Shown here: positions 26,913 through 35,859 of the stretch, piece after piece
Layout of the letters: each line of letters opens with the position of its first letter
Numbering within the stretch: position 1 is the first letter of the stretch
Program-made: the position numbers and the translations under genes
Source of the DNA: an uncultured Alphaproteobacteria bacterium
GTDB lineage: Bacteria > Pseudomonadota > Alphaproteobacteria > Methylaequorales > Methylaequoraceae
NCBI GenBank assembly: GCA_902613995.1
Contig: CACMJG010000002.1
Coordinates: 169,221 to 233,220 of the forward strand
DNA length: 64,000 nucleotides
Reading direction: 5' to 3'
Notes under the pieces: generated by a model
Database searches by the model: none
Seen by the model: only the letters and a program-made list of their open reading frames with translations
What the model was told of the DNA's origin: nothing

Positions 26913-28305
26913 ATCAAATTCTTTTAAAATCAGTATATTGTTTTTTGGAATTTTTTTATCAATAATACCTGACATTTTAAATCTGAATAACGGCTTTACA
27001 AGTGATGAAAAGTTGGTGATAAGAATGTTGATCTTAATGATCTTTTGTTGGTTAACTGAAATTATCCCTATTTCTATTACGGCATTGCTTCCAATATTAT
27101 TTTCACCCTTTTTTTTAGAAATTAAGTTTACAGAAATCCTGAGTCAATATGCAAGTTCAGTTGTTTTCCTTCTTTTAGGAGGATTTATTTTGGCTCAAGG
27201 TTTTGAAAAGAGTCAGTTACATAGAAGAATTGCTTTAAAAACACTTTTAGAATTTGGAAAGACACGTAAGAGAATAATTTTTATTATAATGTTGTCCTCA
27301 GCATTCTTTAGTATGTGGTTATCGAATACAGCAACATGTTTATTGATGCTTCCAATAGTGAAGAACATACTTGATAGCAATTTTAATACTTCAGATGATA
27401 ATGAATTCTCAAAATTTCTAATACTCTCAATAGCGTATGCTTCCTCTATTGGAGGTATGGCTACTCCAATTGGAACAATACCTAATGCAATTATGATTGG
27501 TTTTCTAAAAGAAAACCATAATATTGAAATTGATTTTGTCCAGTGGTTCACATTCGGTTTTCCTTTGGTATTAATTTTACTTTTCTTACTTTTTGGATAT
27601 CTAGGACTAAAGTTTGAAAATAAAAATGTTGATAGAAGGTTTATTAGAAAGAAATTTCAAGAATTGGGAAATTTTTCTTTTAAAGAAAAAGTAACAGTTT
27701 TTATATTAACGCTGACTTTAAGTCTATGGATTCTCAAAAATACACTAAATGAAGCGTTTGGAATTTATTTAAATGATGCAGTAATAGCAATATTTGGATC
27801 TTTTCTTTTCTTTATAATACCAATAAAAAAATCAAATTTCATTCTTTCATCTGATTGGTATAGAAATATCCCTTGGAACGTTCTCATTCTTTTTGGGGGT
27901 GGACTCTCCATGGCATCTCTTATAACTTCGACAGGACTTGCAAATGAATTTTCTAAAATTTTTTACTTTTTTAACTCATTTAAATTATTAACTCTAATAT
28001 TTATAATTGCCATAATCACTTCTTTTTTGACAGAATTTACAAGTAATACTGCAACTACTTTCCTTCTATTACCAATCTTAAGTATATTTGCCTTAAATAA
28101 TAATATGGATGTGATCAATTTAACATTACCATTTATACTCGCTGCAAGTTGTGCCTTTATGATGCCTATAGCAACTCCACCAAATGCGATAGTTTACTCA
28201 AGCAATAAGTTTAAAATCTCGTTTATGGCTTCAAATGGTTTCTTAATTAATTTGATTTCTGTTACAATAATATCCCTTTATGTTTACTTTTTTAATAATT
28301 TCTAA
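26905..28305 (+). CDS. SLC13/DASS family anion:Na+ symporter
   Basis: A 466-residue, many-helix transporter of dicarboxylates, sulfate or similar anions. Both Ser-Asn-Thr substrate motifs are present: LSNTATCLLMLP and TSNTATTFLLLPIL, with the matching repeats PIGTIPNAIM and PIATPPNAIVY. The substrate cannot be told from these. The ATG overlaps the ABC-F stop by 8 bases (a GTG one codon earlier is possible). Confidence 0.9.
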   Translation: MIKSNSFKISILFFGIFLSIIPDILNLNNGFTSDEKLVIRMLILMIFCWLTEIIPISITALLPILFSPFFLEIKFTEILSQYASSVVFLLLGGFILAQGFEKSQLHRRIALKTLLEFGKTRKRIIFIIMLSSAFFSMWLSNTATCLLMLPIVKNILDSNFNTSDDNEFSKFLILSIAYASSIGGMATPIGTIPNAIMIGFLKENHNIEIDFVQWFTFGFPLVLILLFLLFGYLGLKFENKNVDRRFIRKKFQELGNFSFKEKVTVFILTLTLSLWILKNTLNEAFGIYLNDAVIAIFGSFLFFIIPIKKSNFILSSDWYRNIPWNVLILFGGGLSMASLITSTGLANEFSKIFYFFNSFKLLTLIFIIAIITSFLTEFTSNTATTFLLLPILSIFALNNNMDVINLTLPFILAASCAFMMPIATPPNAIVYSSNKFKISFMASNGFLINLISVTIISLYVYFFNNF

Positions 28306-28314
28306 AACTTTACA

Positions 28315-29544
28315 ATGAAAAATATTGCTATTTTGATTGATTTGGAGCTAACAACTCACGCAGGTGGACATGTGAAATTCTGGGAAAGAGTAAGCTACTC
28401 AATAAAAAATTCCTATAAAAAATTCCATTTTTCCCTTTTTTTTCTTGGTGACAGCTTTAAAAAAAAAAAGATAGGAGAGAACGTTACTTTTTATACATTA
28501 AAGCCGATAATATCATCAAAAGTTCTTAAACCACTTGGGGTAGACGCTGATGCAACCGATTTATTTCCAATTAATCCTAGATTATTTATGATTTTAAAAG
28601 ACTTTGATTTAATTCATACAACAGATCAACTTTTTACAATGGCAAAAACAGGCCTATATGCTTCGAGGTTTTGGAAAATCCCACTGACGACTTCTTTACA
28701 TACTGATACACCTTCTTATTCAGGATATTACATTAAGAAAATTTTTAAAAACTTTCCCAGGTTAGTTTACTATTTGTTTATAGACAAAATTAAACTGCAT
28801 CAAAGAATTCCTAAAAAACAAAAGTTGAGAATGAATAATTATCTTATGAATTGTGATAAAGGAATGATCAACGACTACATCCCTTTAAAAAAATATAATT
28901 TTCAGTCAGATGTTTTGGATAAAATAACAAAGTTATCTAGGGGTGTTGACAAGAATATTTTTAAAAGAAAAAAAATTGATAAAACATGTCTTTTTAAAAA
29001 ATACGAAATATCAAAGGAAGATAAAATTATTTTATTTTGTGGCAGAATTCACGAATTAAAAGGTGTCTTTCTGCTTTCAAAAATTCATAAAATTTTAAAG
29101 AAACAAATGAAGATAGTTTCTATTTTAGCTGGTCAAAACATACATGGCGATAAATGTTTAGAAATTGGAGGTAGCAAAATTAAGTTGATAGGTTATGTTG
29201 ATCAGAATGAAATTTCTAACTTATATAATTTATGCGATTTATTTGTATTTCCTTCTAAATATGAGATTGGTCCACAAGTAGTTTTAGAAGCAAAATCATG
29301 TGGTGCCATACCCGTAGTTTACCCAACAGGAGGTGGATTGAGAGTATCTAAAAGCGGAGAAGATGGAATTATAATTCCGAAATATGATTCAGCAGTTTGG
29401 GCTTCAGAGATTAAAAAGCTTTTAAACAACAAAAAAAAAATTAATTATATGAGAAATAAGATTTTAAATGAATTCAAACCAATGTCCTGGAACAAAATAT
29501 TCCAGAAATTTTTTATCGACGAGTGGAATTTGATTCTTAAATGA
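28315..29544 (+). CDS. Family 4 glycosyltransferase
   Basis: A 409-residue GT-B enzyme. The donor-sugar half is clear: FCGRIHELKGV opens it, and KYEIGPQVVLEAKSCGAIPVV carries the E-x7-E type retaining motif, followed by GGGLRVSKSGEDG. The N-terminal half has LTTHAGGH, typical for acceptor binding. It overlaps a PIG-L deacetylase and precedes a HpnL-like membrane protein, so it probably glycosylates a lipid. The sugar and acceptor are not known. Confidence 0.86.
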   Translation: MKNIAILIDLELTTHAGGHVKFWERVSYSIKNSYKKFHFSLFFLGDSFKKKKIGENVTFYTLKPIISSKVLKPLGVDADATDLFPINPRLFMILKDFDLIHTTDQLFTMAKTGLYASRFWKIPLTTSLHTDTPSYSGYYIKKIFKNFPRLVYYLFIDKIKLHQRIPKKQKLRMNNYLMNCDKGMINDYIPLKKYNFQSDVLDKITKLSRGVDKNIFKRKKIDKTCLFKKYEISKEDKIILFCGRIHELKGVFLLSKIHKILKKQMKIVSILAGQNIHGDKCLEIGGSKIKLIGYVDQNEISNLYNLCDLFVFPSKYEIGPQVVLEAKSCGAIPVVYPTGGGLRVSKSGEDGIIIPKYDSAVWASEIKKLLNNKKKINYMRNKILNEFKPMSWNKIFQKFFIDEWNLILK

Positions 29545-30296
29545 AAAACATTCTATTTATAATACCTCACCCAGATGACGAGATTGTTGGAAGTTGTTGT
29601 ATAATAAAAAGATATATAAGCAACAAAAAAAATATCTTCTTATTTTTTGTCACAAATGGAGTTATTTCCTCTAGCTCTTCATGGTTTTGGAATAAAAAAA
29701 AAGTTGTAAATATGATAAATATTAGAAAAAAAGAAATGAAATTAAGTGTTGAAAAACTAGGTGTTAAAAATATTTATTTTCAAAATATCTCAACAAGAAC
29801 ATTAAAAAATAAAATTTTTAGAACCTACAACAAGATTCGCAAAATTGTAATTTCAAAAAAAATAGATGCGTTATTCTGTCCAGCCTATGAAGGAGGTCAT
29901 CAAGATCACGATGTTTCAAATTTTATTTGTTCAAAGTTGAAAAGGTATTGTAACGTTTTTGAGTTTCCAGAATATAATTATTTCAACAACACAATAAATT
30001 GTAATACATTTATAAAAAAAGAGGATGATTTAACAATTTTAAACCTTACAGAAGAAGAAAAAGAATTTAAGAAAAATTGTTTGAATATATATAAATCCGA
30101 AAAAAAAAATCTTAATTACATAAATATCAATGTCGAATCATTTAGACCTTTAAAAGATTACGATTATTCTAAGCCAGCTCACTCTGGTACCCTCTTCTAT
30201 AGAAGGTTCAGTTTATTTTCTTGGCATCCTCGAGTTGATGGCGATAAACCAGAATATGTGTGTAAAAAAATAACAGAATCAAAGATTTTTAAATAA
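29541..30296 (+). CDS. PIG-L/LmbE family deacetylase
   Basis: A 251-residue zinc deacetylase that removes an acetyl group from an N-acetyl amino sugar. The zinc site shows as PHPDDE at 9–14 and a later HQDHDVSN. Such enzymes act on GlcNAc-linked lipids or small thiols. It overlaps the glycosyltransferase by 4 bases, so the probable scheme is transfer of an acetylated sugar followed by deacetylation. That order is inference. Confidence 0.88.
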   Translation: MKNILFIIPHPDDEIVGSCCIIKRYISNKKNIFLFFVTNGVISSSSSWFWNKKKVVNMINIRKKEMKLSVEKLGVKNIYFQNISTRTLKNKIFRTYNKIRKIVISKKIDALFCPAYEGGHQDHDVSNFICSKLKRYCNVFEFPEYNYFNNTINCNTFIKKEDDLTILNLTEEEKEFKKNCLNIYKSEKKNLNYININVESFRPLKDYDYSKPAHSGTLFYRRFSLFSWHPRVDGDKPEYVCKKITESKIFK

Positions 30297-31271
30297 ATGA
30301 CAAAGATTAAATTTTTAATTTTTCTAATTTTTGGAATCTTTATATTTCATTGGGTATACAAATTCTTTGCTGGACCTGAATCAATACAGTTAATACTGAA
30401 TGCAAAATACAAAATTTTTTATCTTGTAATAGCGCACATACCAACACTTTATTTTGACAGTTTGGCATGGTTAATTTTAATGGTGAAAAACAAATTATCA
30501 ACGAAAACTGCCTTTATAATAACATGGATCTCACAAACTTCTGGAAAATTTATTCCTTCAGGTAATATTACTGGCGAATTTGTCAGATTTTATCTTGCAA
30601 GAAGAAGTGGACAGAAATTTAGTGAAGCTTCATCAACGGTTTTAATGGATTTATTTATTGCAACTTTTTCATTATTTATAATTGGTCTAGCAGCGTTAAT
30701 TTTTGTTGTTTTTTCTATCAAATCAAATTTAATTCTCAATCAATTTCAATATCTAATTTTGGCATTCTTTTTAATTTCTTTAGGTACTTTGTTTTTTTTC
30801 TTTCTAATTAGAAAAAGAGTAATTGCTAAATTTCTTGTCAGTACGAAAAAATTTGAATTTTTAAATAAAAAAAATATTTACAATCTTATGCGATTAGATA
30901 TCTCTCTTAACAAATTAAGTTATAGAAAATGGCGGTTGTTTAGTGCTTTTGTATTAAGATTAATTGGGTGGATTGCTGGTGCTTTTGAAATTTATATTTT
31001 TTTTTGGATCATAGGTGTTGATGCTAAAGTTTCTGATGTTCTAATAATTGAATCGGTTACAGCTCTTATTAGATCAGCTGCTTTTTTTATACCTTCAGCT
31101 ATCGGTGTTCAAGAGCTTGCTTTTGTTATTGTTGGAGATTTAGTAGGATATTCTAGTATAGTTTCTTTTTCAGTTGCTATTGGAAGAAGATTAAGGGAAA
31201 TAATGGTTGGAATTCCTGCAATAATTACTTGGATTTTTATTTTTAGAAAGCAATCAAACCACATTAATTAA
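30297..31271 (+). CDS. UPF0104/HpnL-like integral membrane protein
   Basis: A 324-residue protein with seven or eight helices, matching the lysylphosphatidylglycerol-synthase-like flippase family (UPF0104), here closest in pattern to HpnL. The C-terminal part RLIGWIAGAFEIYIFFWIIG, AAFFIPSAIGVQELAF and RRLREIMVGIPA is the best match. Related proteins move or export lipids. It begins at the base after the PIG-L stop, so the three genes form a cassette. Lipid transport of the product is an inference. Confidence 0.82.
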   Translation: MTKIKFLIFLIFGIFIFHWVYKFFAGPESIQLILNAKYKIFYLVIAHIPTLYFDSLAWLILMVKNKLSTKTAFIITWISQTSGKFIPSGNITGEFVRFYLARRSGQKFSEASSTVLMDLFIATFSLFIIGLAALIFVVFSIKSNLILNQFQYLILAFFLISLGTLFFFFLIRKRVIAKFLVSTKKFEFLNKKNIYNLMRLDISLNKLSYRKWRLFSAFVLRLIGWIAGAFEIYIFFWIIGVDAKVSDVLIIESVTALIRSAAFFIPSAIGVQELAFVIVGDLVGYSSIVSFSVAIGRRLREIMVGIPAIITWIFIFRKQSNHIN

Positions 31272-31973
31272 TTCAACTTTGTTGTGTTGAAGTGAGTATT
31301 TGTCTAAAATTTTATCTAAATTAATTTTAACTTGCTTTGGTTTGATACTAATAAAAAAGGTATTTGGTCCTGTTCTATTTCTAATTACTGGAAGGGATGC
31401 TTTAATATTACAATTACTTAGATTTTCAAAAATATATTTTAAGTGGTCTAAAGTTTTCTTCCTAAAGGACTGAAATTGACAAAATATTATGATTTTATTA
31501 TTTTGAAGATAAGTTTTGCAGTCCTCAGCTAAAACATACTTCATTGATTTTTTTCCGGTTTTATTTATTACGAATCCATTGTCTGGGTCTAAAAAAATTA
31601 TTTGTTCATCTCGATGATGATATAATGAATGTTCAAGCCACTTCTTCCTGTTGTTAAATTTAATAGGTTCATTAAAAAAATTTATATATTGTTTTAAATG
31701 CGTTTCGTAAGTAAAAAGTTCTAAATTTCTAAATTGTTTTTTTTGAAACTTTTTGAATTCCTGTATTAAAACTTTGTCATATAAATTTAATTCCTCGTCA
31801 TATAGAAAATTTCGCTTTTCACCGTCCTTTTTTTTTAATTCAGAGGGTCCAATTTCTGCTGGATTTACAAGATACCAATTCAATCCTACTTTCATATTAA
31901 GTTGAGTACTTAAAAATTTTAAGAAAAGAAATTTAAAATAATCGTGAATATCTCCTAGGTAACGCTCTTGCAT
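31254..31973 (-). CDS. Conserved protein of unknown function (YLGDIHDY type)
   Basis: A 239-residue soluble protein. I do not know its function. It starts MQERYLGDIHDYFKF, continues LNWYLVNP and has IIFLDPDNGF near residue 120; this pattern recurs in uncharacterised proteins of many bacteria. The YxGDxxDxxKF start and the LDPDNG motif vaguely recall Rossmann-type methyltransferases, but no SAM loop is evident. The 3' end overlaps the HpnL-like gene by 18 bases from the other strand, so it is a separate transcript. It looks like an accessory gene. Confidence 0.65.
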   Translation of the reverse strand: MQERYLGDIHDYFKFLFLKFLSTQLNMKVGLNWYLVNPAEIGPSELKKKDGEKRNFLYDEELNLYDKVLIQEFKKFQKKQFRNLELFTYETHLKQYINFFNEPIKFNNRKKWLEHSLYHHRDEQIIFLDPDNGFVINKTGKKSMKYVLAEDCKTYLQNNKIIIFCQFQSFRKKTLDHLKYIFENLSNCNIKASLPVIRNRTGPNTFFISIKPKQVKINLDKILDKYSLQHNKVELINVV

Positions 31974-32097
31974 AATTGATTAAAAAATAAACATTAACTT
32001 AGTAGTGCATAAAAATTAGTCATAATTAAAATCCAAAATAGTAATCATAAATAAATTATCAAATTAAAACAATAACTTACAATTATTTTTATAATTT

Positions 32098-32113
32098 TGG
32101 CACAGTTTCTGCA
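32098..32113 (+). promoter_or_regulatory. Sigma-54-type promoter before amtB
   Basis: The 16 bases TGGCACAGTTTCTGCA match the −24/−12 consensus TGGCACG-N4-TTGCW, with the required GG and GC at exact spacing and two mismatches at less strict places. It lies 44 bases before the amtB ATG, so a start near 32124 would leave a 34-base leader with the site GGGAG. amtB is a classic sigma-54/NtrC target, which supports the call. No sure NtrC site was seen in the 120 bases upstream. Confidence 0.65.
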
Positions 32114-32157
32114 TATGTTCTCCATTAATAATAATAATATCTTAATAGGGAGAAAAT

Positions 32158-33507
32158 ATGATTTCTTATATTTTTAACAGGAATGTTAAGTTTAACCTAA
32201 GCAAAATATTAAACTTTTCATTCTTTGCATTTCTTTTACTACTATCAGTAAATGTTAATGCACAAGATGCAGTAGAAGCCGCCCCTGCTGTTTCATCAGA
32301 AGTAGCGTATATTTTAAATACGTTCCTTTTTTTAGTTTGCGGATTTTTAGTAATGTTTATGGCTGCTGGCTTTTGTATGCTTGAGGCCGGTCAAGTTAGA
32401 AGTAAAAACACTGCCGTTATCTGTCTCAAAAACATAGGCTTATTTTCAATTGCTGGATTAATGTACTTTTTAGTTGGCTATAATTTGATGTACGACGGTG
32501 TTGATGGTGGGTACATGGGATCTTTTTCATTGTTTGATAGAAGCTCAGACGTTGATTTAGAAACTGGTTATGCTGCTGCCTCTGACTGGTATTTCCAGAT
32601 GGTCTTTGTTGCAACTACAGCATCAATAGTTTCTGGTGCTTTAGCAGAAAGAATTCTTATTTGGCCATTTTTTCTTTTCATAGCTATATTAACAGCGTTC
32701 ATTTATCCAATTGCTGGCTCTTGGCAATGGGGTGGAGGTTGGTTAAGCGAAATGGGTTTTTCCGACTTCGCAGGATCAACTTTAGTTCATTCAGTAGGTG
32801 GATGGGCCGCACTAGCTGGTGCAATCTTATTGGGATCAAGAGATGGAAAATATTCAGCTGATGGTAAAGTCAACGTAATACCAGGTTGTTCTCTTCCAAT
32901 GACAACACTCGGTGTATTCATCCTGTGGCTCGGTTGGTTTGGCTTTAACGGAGGGTCTCAATTAGCTCTGGGATCTGGAGCTGATGCAACAGCTGTTGCA
33001 GACATTTTTGTTAACACAAATCTTGCAGCTGCTGGCGGAGTTTTAGCATGTATGATTGTAAGTAAAGCAACAAATAGTCACACTAATATTGCAGCAACCT
33101 TAAATGGTGCTATCGCTGGTTTAGTAGCAATTACGGCTGAACCGCTTACTCCTTCAATGGGTCAAGCCGTGATTATTGGTGCAATTGGCGGTATAATTTG
33201 CATGTACGGTATGAAGTTACTTGATATGTTGAAAATTGACGATGTTGTTGGCGCGATTCCTGCCCACCTTTTCGCTGGAATTTGGGGCACATTAGTTGTT
33301 GCCTGGACAAATCCAGATGCGTCTCTAGGTGTCCAAGCTATCGGTGTAGTTTCTTATGGATTATTCACCGTGATTCTCAGTTTTATTGTCTGGTTTGTGA
33401 TTAAAACTGTTATTGGAATAAGAGCATCGAAAGAAGATGAGGAATATGGTCTTGATATGAGTGAATTAGGCACTGTTTCTTATCCAGACTTTAATAAATC
33501 CAAATAA
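32158..33507 (+). CDS. amtB: Ammonium transporter
   Basis: A 449-residue Amt family channel for ammonium uptake. A signal peptide ends near NVNAQ. Eleven membrane helices follow. FCMLEAGQVRSKN, DWYFQMVFVATTASI, AGSTLVHSVGGWAAL (with the first pore histidine) and VGAIPAHLFAGIWGT (second histidine) are diagnostic. The GGGAG site lies 7 bases before the ATG. No glnK is adjacent, so the usual glnK–amtB pair is not used here. Expression is probably nitrogen-regulated, from the sigma-54-type promoter. Confidence 0.97.
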   Translation: MISYIFNRNVKFNLSKILNFSFFAFLLLLSVNVNAQDAVEAAPAVSSEVAYILNTFLFLVCGFLVMFMAAGFCMLEAGQVRSKNTAVICLKNIGLFSIAGLMYFLVGYNLMYDGVDGGYMGSFSLFDRSSDVDLETGYAAASDWYFQMVFVATTASIVSGALAERILIWPFFLFIAILTAFIYPIAGSWQWGGGWLSEMGFSDFAGSTLVHSVGGWAALAGAILLGSRDGKYSADGKVNVIPGCSLPMTTLGVFILWLGWFGFNGGSQLALGSGADATAVADIFVNTNLAAAGGVLACMIVSKATNSHTNIAATLNGAIAGLVAITAEPLTPSMGQAVIIGAIGGIICMYGMKLLDMLKIDDVVGAIPAHLFAGIWGTLVVAWTNPDASLGVQAIGVVSYGLFTVILSFIVWFVIKTVIGIRASKEDEEYGLDMSELGTVSYPDFNKSK

Positions 33508-33522
33508 ACTGACTCCCCATAG

Positions 33523-33566
33523 ATAGATAGTGAGTTCTAAATTTTAGAACTCACTTATCTATTTTT
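33523..33566 (+). terminator. Strong intrinsic terminator after amtB
   Basis: A hairpin with about 16 paired bases: ATAGATAGTGAGTTCT pairs with AGAACTCACTTATCTAT around a short AT loop, with one bulged T, followed by TTTT. It begins 15 bases after the amtB stop and should end amtB transcription. The opposite-strand gene ends inside it; the reverse reading has no T tail, so it acts mainly on the + strand. Confidence 0.8.
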
Positions 33567-34358
33567 ACAATCAAGTGGATTCAAACTTACTTTTTTCAAA
33601 TTAAGCTCTAAAGAATAATCAGGATAATCGTACCTAAAAAAACTGGCTATTCCTTGATCATTAAGATGAAGCGTTTGCTCAAAAATTGGAGTTTGCACTT
33701 TATCTTGATAATATGCCATCCTTACTTTTCTGAACTTATTTTTAATACCCTTGTCTAATTTTTTTTTATCTACAGAAACAACCTCATCAGTGAAGAATAC
33801 TGAAATATTAAAATATTTGTCTGGAATTGTTCCTTCATAAACGTTACGTACTATTAACTTTTTTCCTGATTCAAGGTTATCTAAAACATCTTCTAAAAAT
33901 TTATGAGGAAAAATAACATCTTTTGAAAAATTATATTCTTTATCAGTTTGCTCAAACTTAATATTCAGACTTTCCTTTCTTTCAGCTTTACCGTAGTGTC
34001 TCTCAACAACTTCTGCGTCTTCCTTTACCTCTAGAACAAATTCCATTTTGTTGCCATCGCTCATTTCATTTAATGAGTAATTAATTTCGCTAACAGTTCC
34101 AACTCCATAAGAATTTATAAATCTTGTCATCATCCTCTGTGTGGTCACCCATGATTCATCACAATTATTTATCCAATCTATTAATAAGTAACCTGATGCT
34201 TTATCGACATAAGTTTTTCCTGGAACTCTGGGAGAATCAACTTTGGCTAGTGAAATATCATATTCGCTTTGAAATGATAGAAGTTTGGCAGTTGAAATAT
34301 AAGGGTTAAATAGCAAGAAAAAGGAGAGTGTTAAAAGAAGATTTTTGAATTTTTTCAT
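33555..34358 (-). CDS. eipB: EipB-like cell envelope integrity protein (DUF1849)
   Basis: A 267-residue secreted protein: signal peptide (about 1–23), then the beta-spiral-like DUF1849 domain. SGYLLIDWINNCDESW and the final LNPLDCKNR carry two cysteines that form a conserved disulfide in Brucella EipB. The family supports envelope integrity in alphaproteobacteria. The start is the ATG at 34358 (MKKFKNLLL...), since the extra 9 residues upstream would weaken the signal peptide. The gene stands alone. Confidence 0.85.
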   Translation of the reverse strand: MKKFKNLLLTLSFFLLFNPYISTAKLLSFQSEYDISLAKVDSPRVPGKTYVDKASGYLLIDWINNCDESWVTTQRMMTRFINSYGVGTVSEINYSLNEMSDGNKMEFVLEVKEDAEVVERHYGKAERKESLNIKFEQTDKEYNFSKDVIFPHKFLEDVLDNLESGKKLIVRNVYEGTIPDKYFNISVFFTDEVVSVDKKKLDKGIKNKFRKVRMAYYQDKVQTPIFEQTLHLNDQGIASFFRYDYPDYSLELNLKKVSLNPLDCKNR

Positions 34359-34421
34359 ATTATATTTGTTGTTAAATTTACTCATTTAATTAAAGTGGAT
34401 TAGCATAATATTTTTTTTAAA

Positions 34422-34658
34422 ATGATTAAAGCTTTAATTTTTCTATCAGTTATTTTATTTGTTTTCTTCCTTTTTTTTTTCTCTTCAAAATTTAAAAGAA
34501 AAACAATGGCTTTATCTCTATCAATTTTAATAATTGTGATGTCCGTTTTAATACTAGCTCTATTTTTACTAGAGAATAATTCCGAGGAAAAGTTGTACAA
34601 TCCACCTAAATTTGACGGAGAAAAAGTAATTCCTGGGTTTTTTGATGAAAAAAATTAA
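34422..34658 (+). CDS. DUF6111-like small membrane protein
   Basis: A 78-residue protein with two membrane helices (about 3–21 and 30–49) and a short tail with YNPPKFDGEKVIPGFF. This tail matches the pattern of the DUF6111 family (two helices, then Y-x-PP-x-x-x-x-G-x-x-(I/V)-PG), which in alphaproteobacteria precedes the CCA-transferase gene, as here. It overlaps that gene by 14 bases. Function is unknown. Confidence 0.75.
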   Translation: MIKALIFLSVILFVFFLFFFSSKFKRKTMALSLSILIIVMSVLILALFLLENNSEEKLYNPPKFDGEKVIPGFFDEKN

Positions 34659-35859
34659 CAATTTTGATCTGGTTTGCAAAAACCTTGGCATTCCTATTGT
34701 TTTTATAAGGAAGATTGAAAAGTCGTTAAAAAAATTTAATGGTAAAATATACATCGTAGGGGGAAATGTAAGAGATTTAATTTTGAATAAGTCAATAATT
34801 AATCATCCTGATCTTGTTGTAAATTTAGATTTGGAAAAATTATTATACTGTCTTGAAAAAGCCAAAATTAGGTTTATAAAAATTGGCGTAAAGTTTGGTT
34901 CTATTGTCGTTTTGCACAAGAAATTTAAATTTGATCTTACTGTTATGAGAAAAGACGAAGAAACTGACGGAAGGTGGGCAAAAATTAAATTTACAGATAG
35001 TCTTGAAGAGGATTCGAAAAGAAGAGATTTCACTTTTAATTCAATATATTGTGATACAAACGGTCATCTTACTGATCCAAATAAAGGTATAAACGATTTG
35101 TTAAAAAAAAATGTTAGATTTATCGGTAACCCTAATAGAAGAATTAAAGAGGATTATCTGAGAATACTCCGATTTTTTAGATTTTCATTAGAAATTTCAA
35201 ATTCGGTAGATAAAGAAATGAGTTCTTTATGTGAAAAACATTTTAAAAACCTTAAATCCTTGTCTTTTGAAAGAAGGATGAAAGAGACAGAAAGAATTCT
35301 ATTAAATAACAATTTAAAAAAAAAAGAGATTATTCTGTCATTACAAAAATTGCTTGAATCTACCTTTGAGTCTAAGCTTAACTTTACTAACTTCAGTCAA
35401 CTCTGCAATTTGGAATCATTAATTAATAAAAAAAGTTTTGAAAGAAGATTAAAATTTTTACTTAGAAATAACGAAGATATACCCAACTTCTTTATAAAAA
35501 GTTCGACGTCACATTTTAAAAAAAGATTGAAAAATAAAATTAATTTTAAAGATTACTCAAACAGAGAATTGAATATGAATTTAGTAAAATTCAACAAAAT
35601 TTATATAACCGACCAAATAATTATTGACCGTGTCAAAAATAAAATTTCACGGAATAATTTTGAAAAATATTTAAGTAAAATAACAAACTATAAAACAAAA
35701 AAAATTCCATTGACGGGAGAAGACCTTTTGAAAATGGGTTTTAAGCCTGGTAAAACAATTGGAGAGATTCTTGCGAAGGTGGAGACTTTTTGGGTGGAAA
35801 AAGATTTTAAATGTTCGAAAAATGAATGCATAAAATTTGTTCAAAAATTTTTACCATGA
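34645..35859 (+). CDS. CCA tRNA nucleotidyltransferase / poly(A) polymerase family protein
   Basis: A 404-residue protein of the class II nucleotidyltransferase group. The N-terminal IVGGNVRDLILN, the RRDFTFNSIYCD motif and KEDYLRILRFFRFSLE are all present. In the metal-binding motif, the usual Asp-x-Asp after GGxVRD reads His54-Pro55-Asp56, so one metal ligand is changed. It may still add CCA to tRNA or have altered chemistry. The start is ATG 34645 (a TTG lies one codon before). It overlaps DUF6111 by 14 bases and hemF by 9. Confidence 0.85.
   Translation: MKKINNFDLVCKNLGIPIVFIRKIEKSLKKFNGKIYIVGGNVRDLILNKSIINHPDLVVNLDLEKLLYCLEKAKIRFIKIGVKFGSIVVLHKKFKFDLTVMRKDEETDGRWAKIKFTDSLEEDSKRRDFTFNSIYCDTNGHLTDPNKGINDLLKKNVRFIGNPNRRIKEDYLRILRFFRFSLEISNSVDKEMSSLCEKHFKNLKSLSFERRMKETERILLNNNLKKKEIILSLQKLLESTFESKLNFTNFSQLCNLESLINKKSFERRLKFLLRNNEDIPNFFIKSSTSHFKKRLKNKINFKDYSNRELNMNLVKFNKIYITDQIIIDRVKNKISRNNFEKYLSKITNYKTKKIPLTGEDLLKMGFKPGKTIGEILAKVETFWVEKDFKCSKNECIKFVQKFLP

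Noticed and set aside
31974..32157. NtrC binding sites upstream of the sigma-54-type promoter
   Set aside because: Only a weak GTAGTGCA half-site was visible; no full GCACC-N7-GGTGC palindrome.
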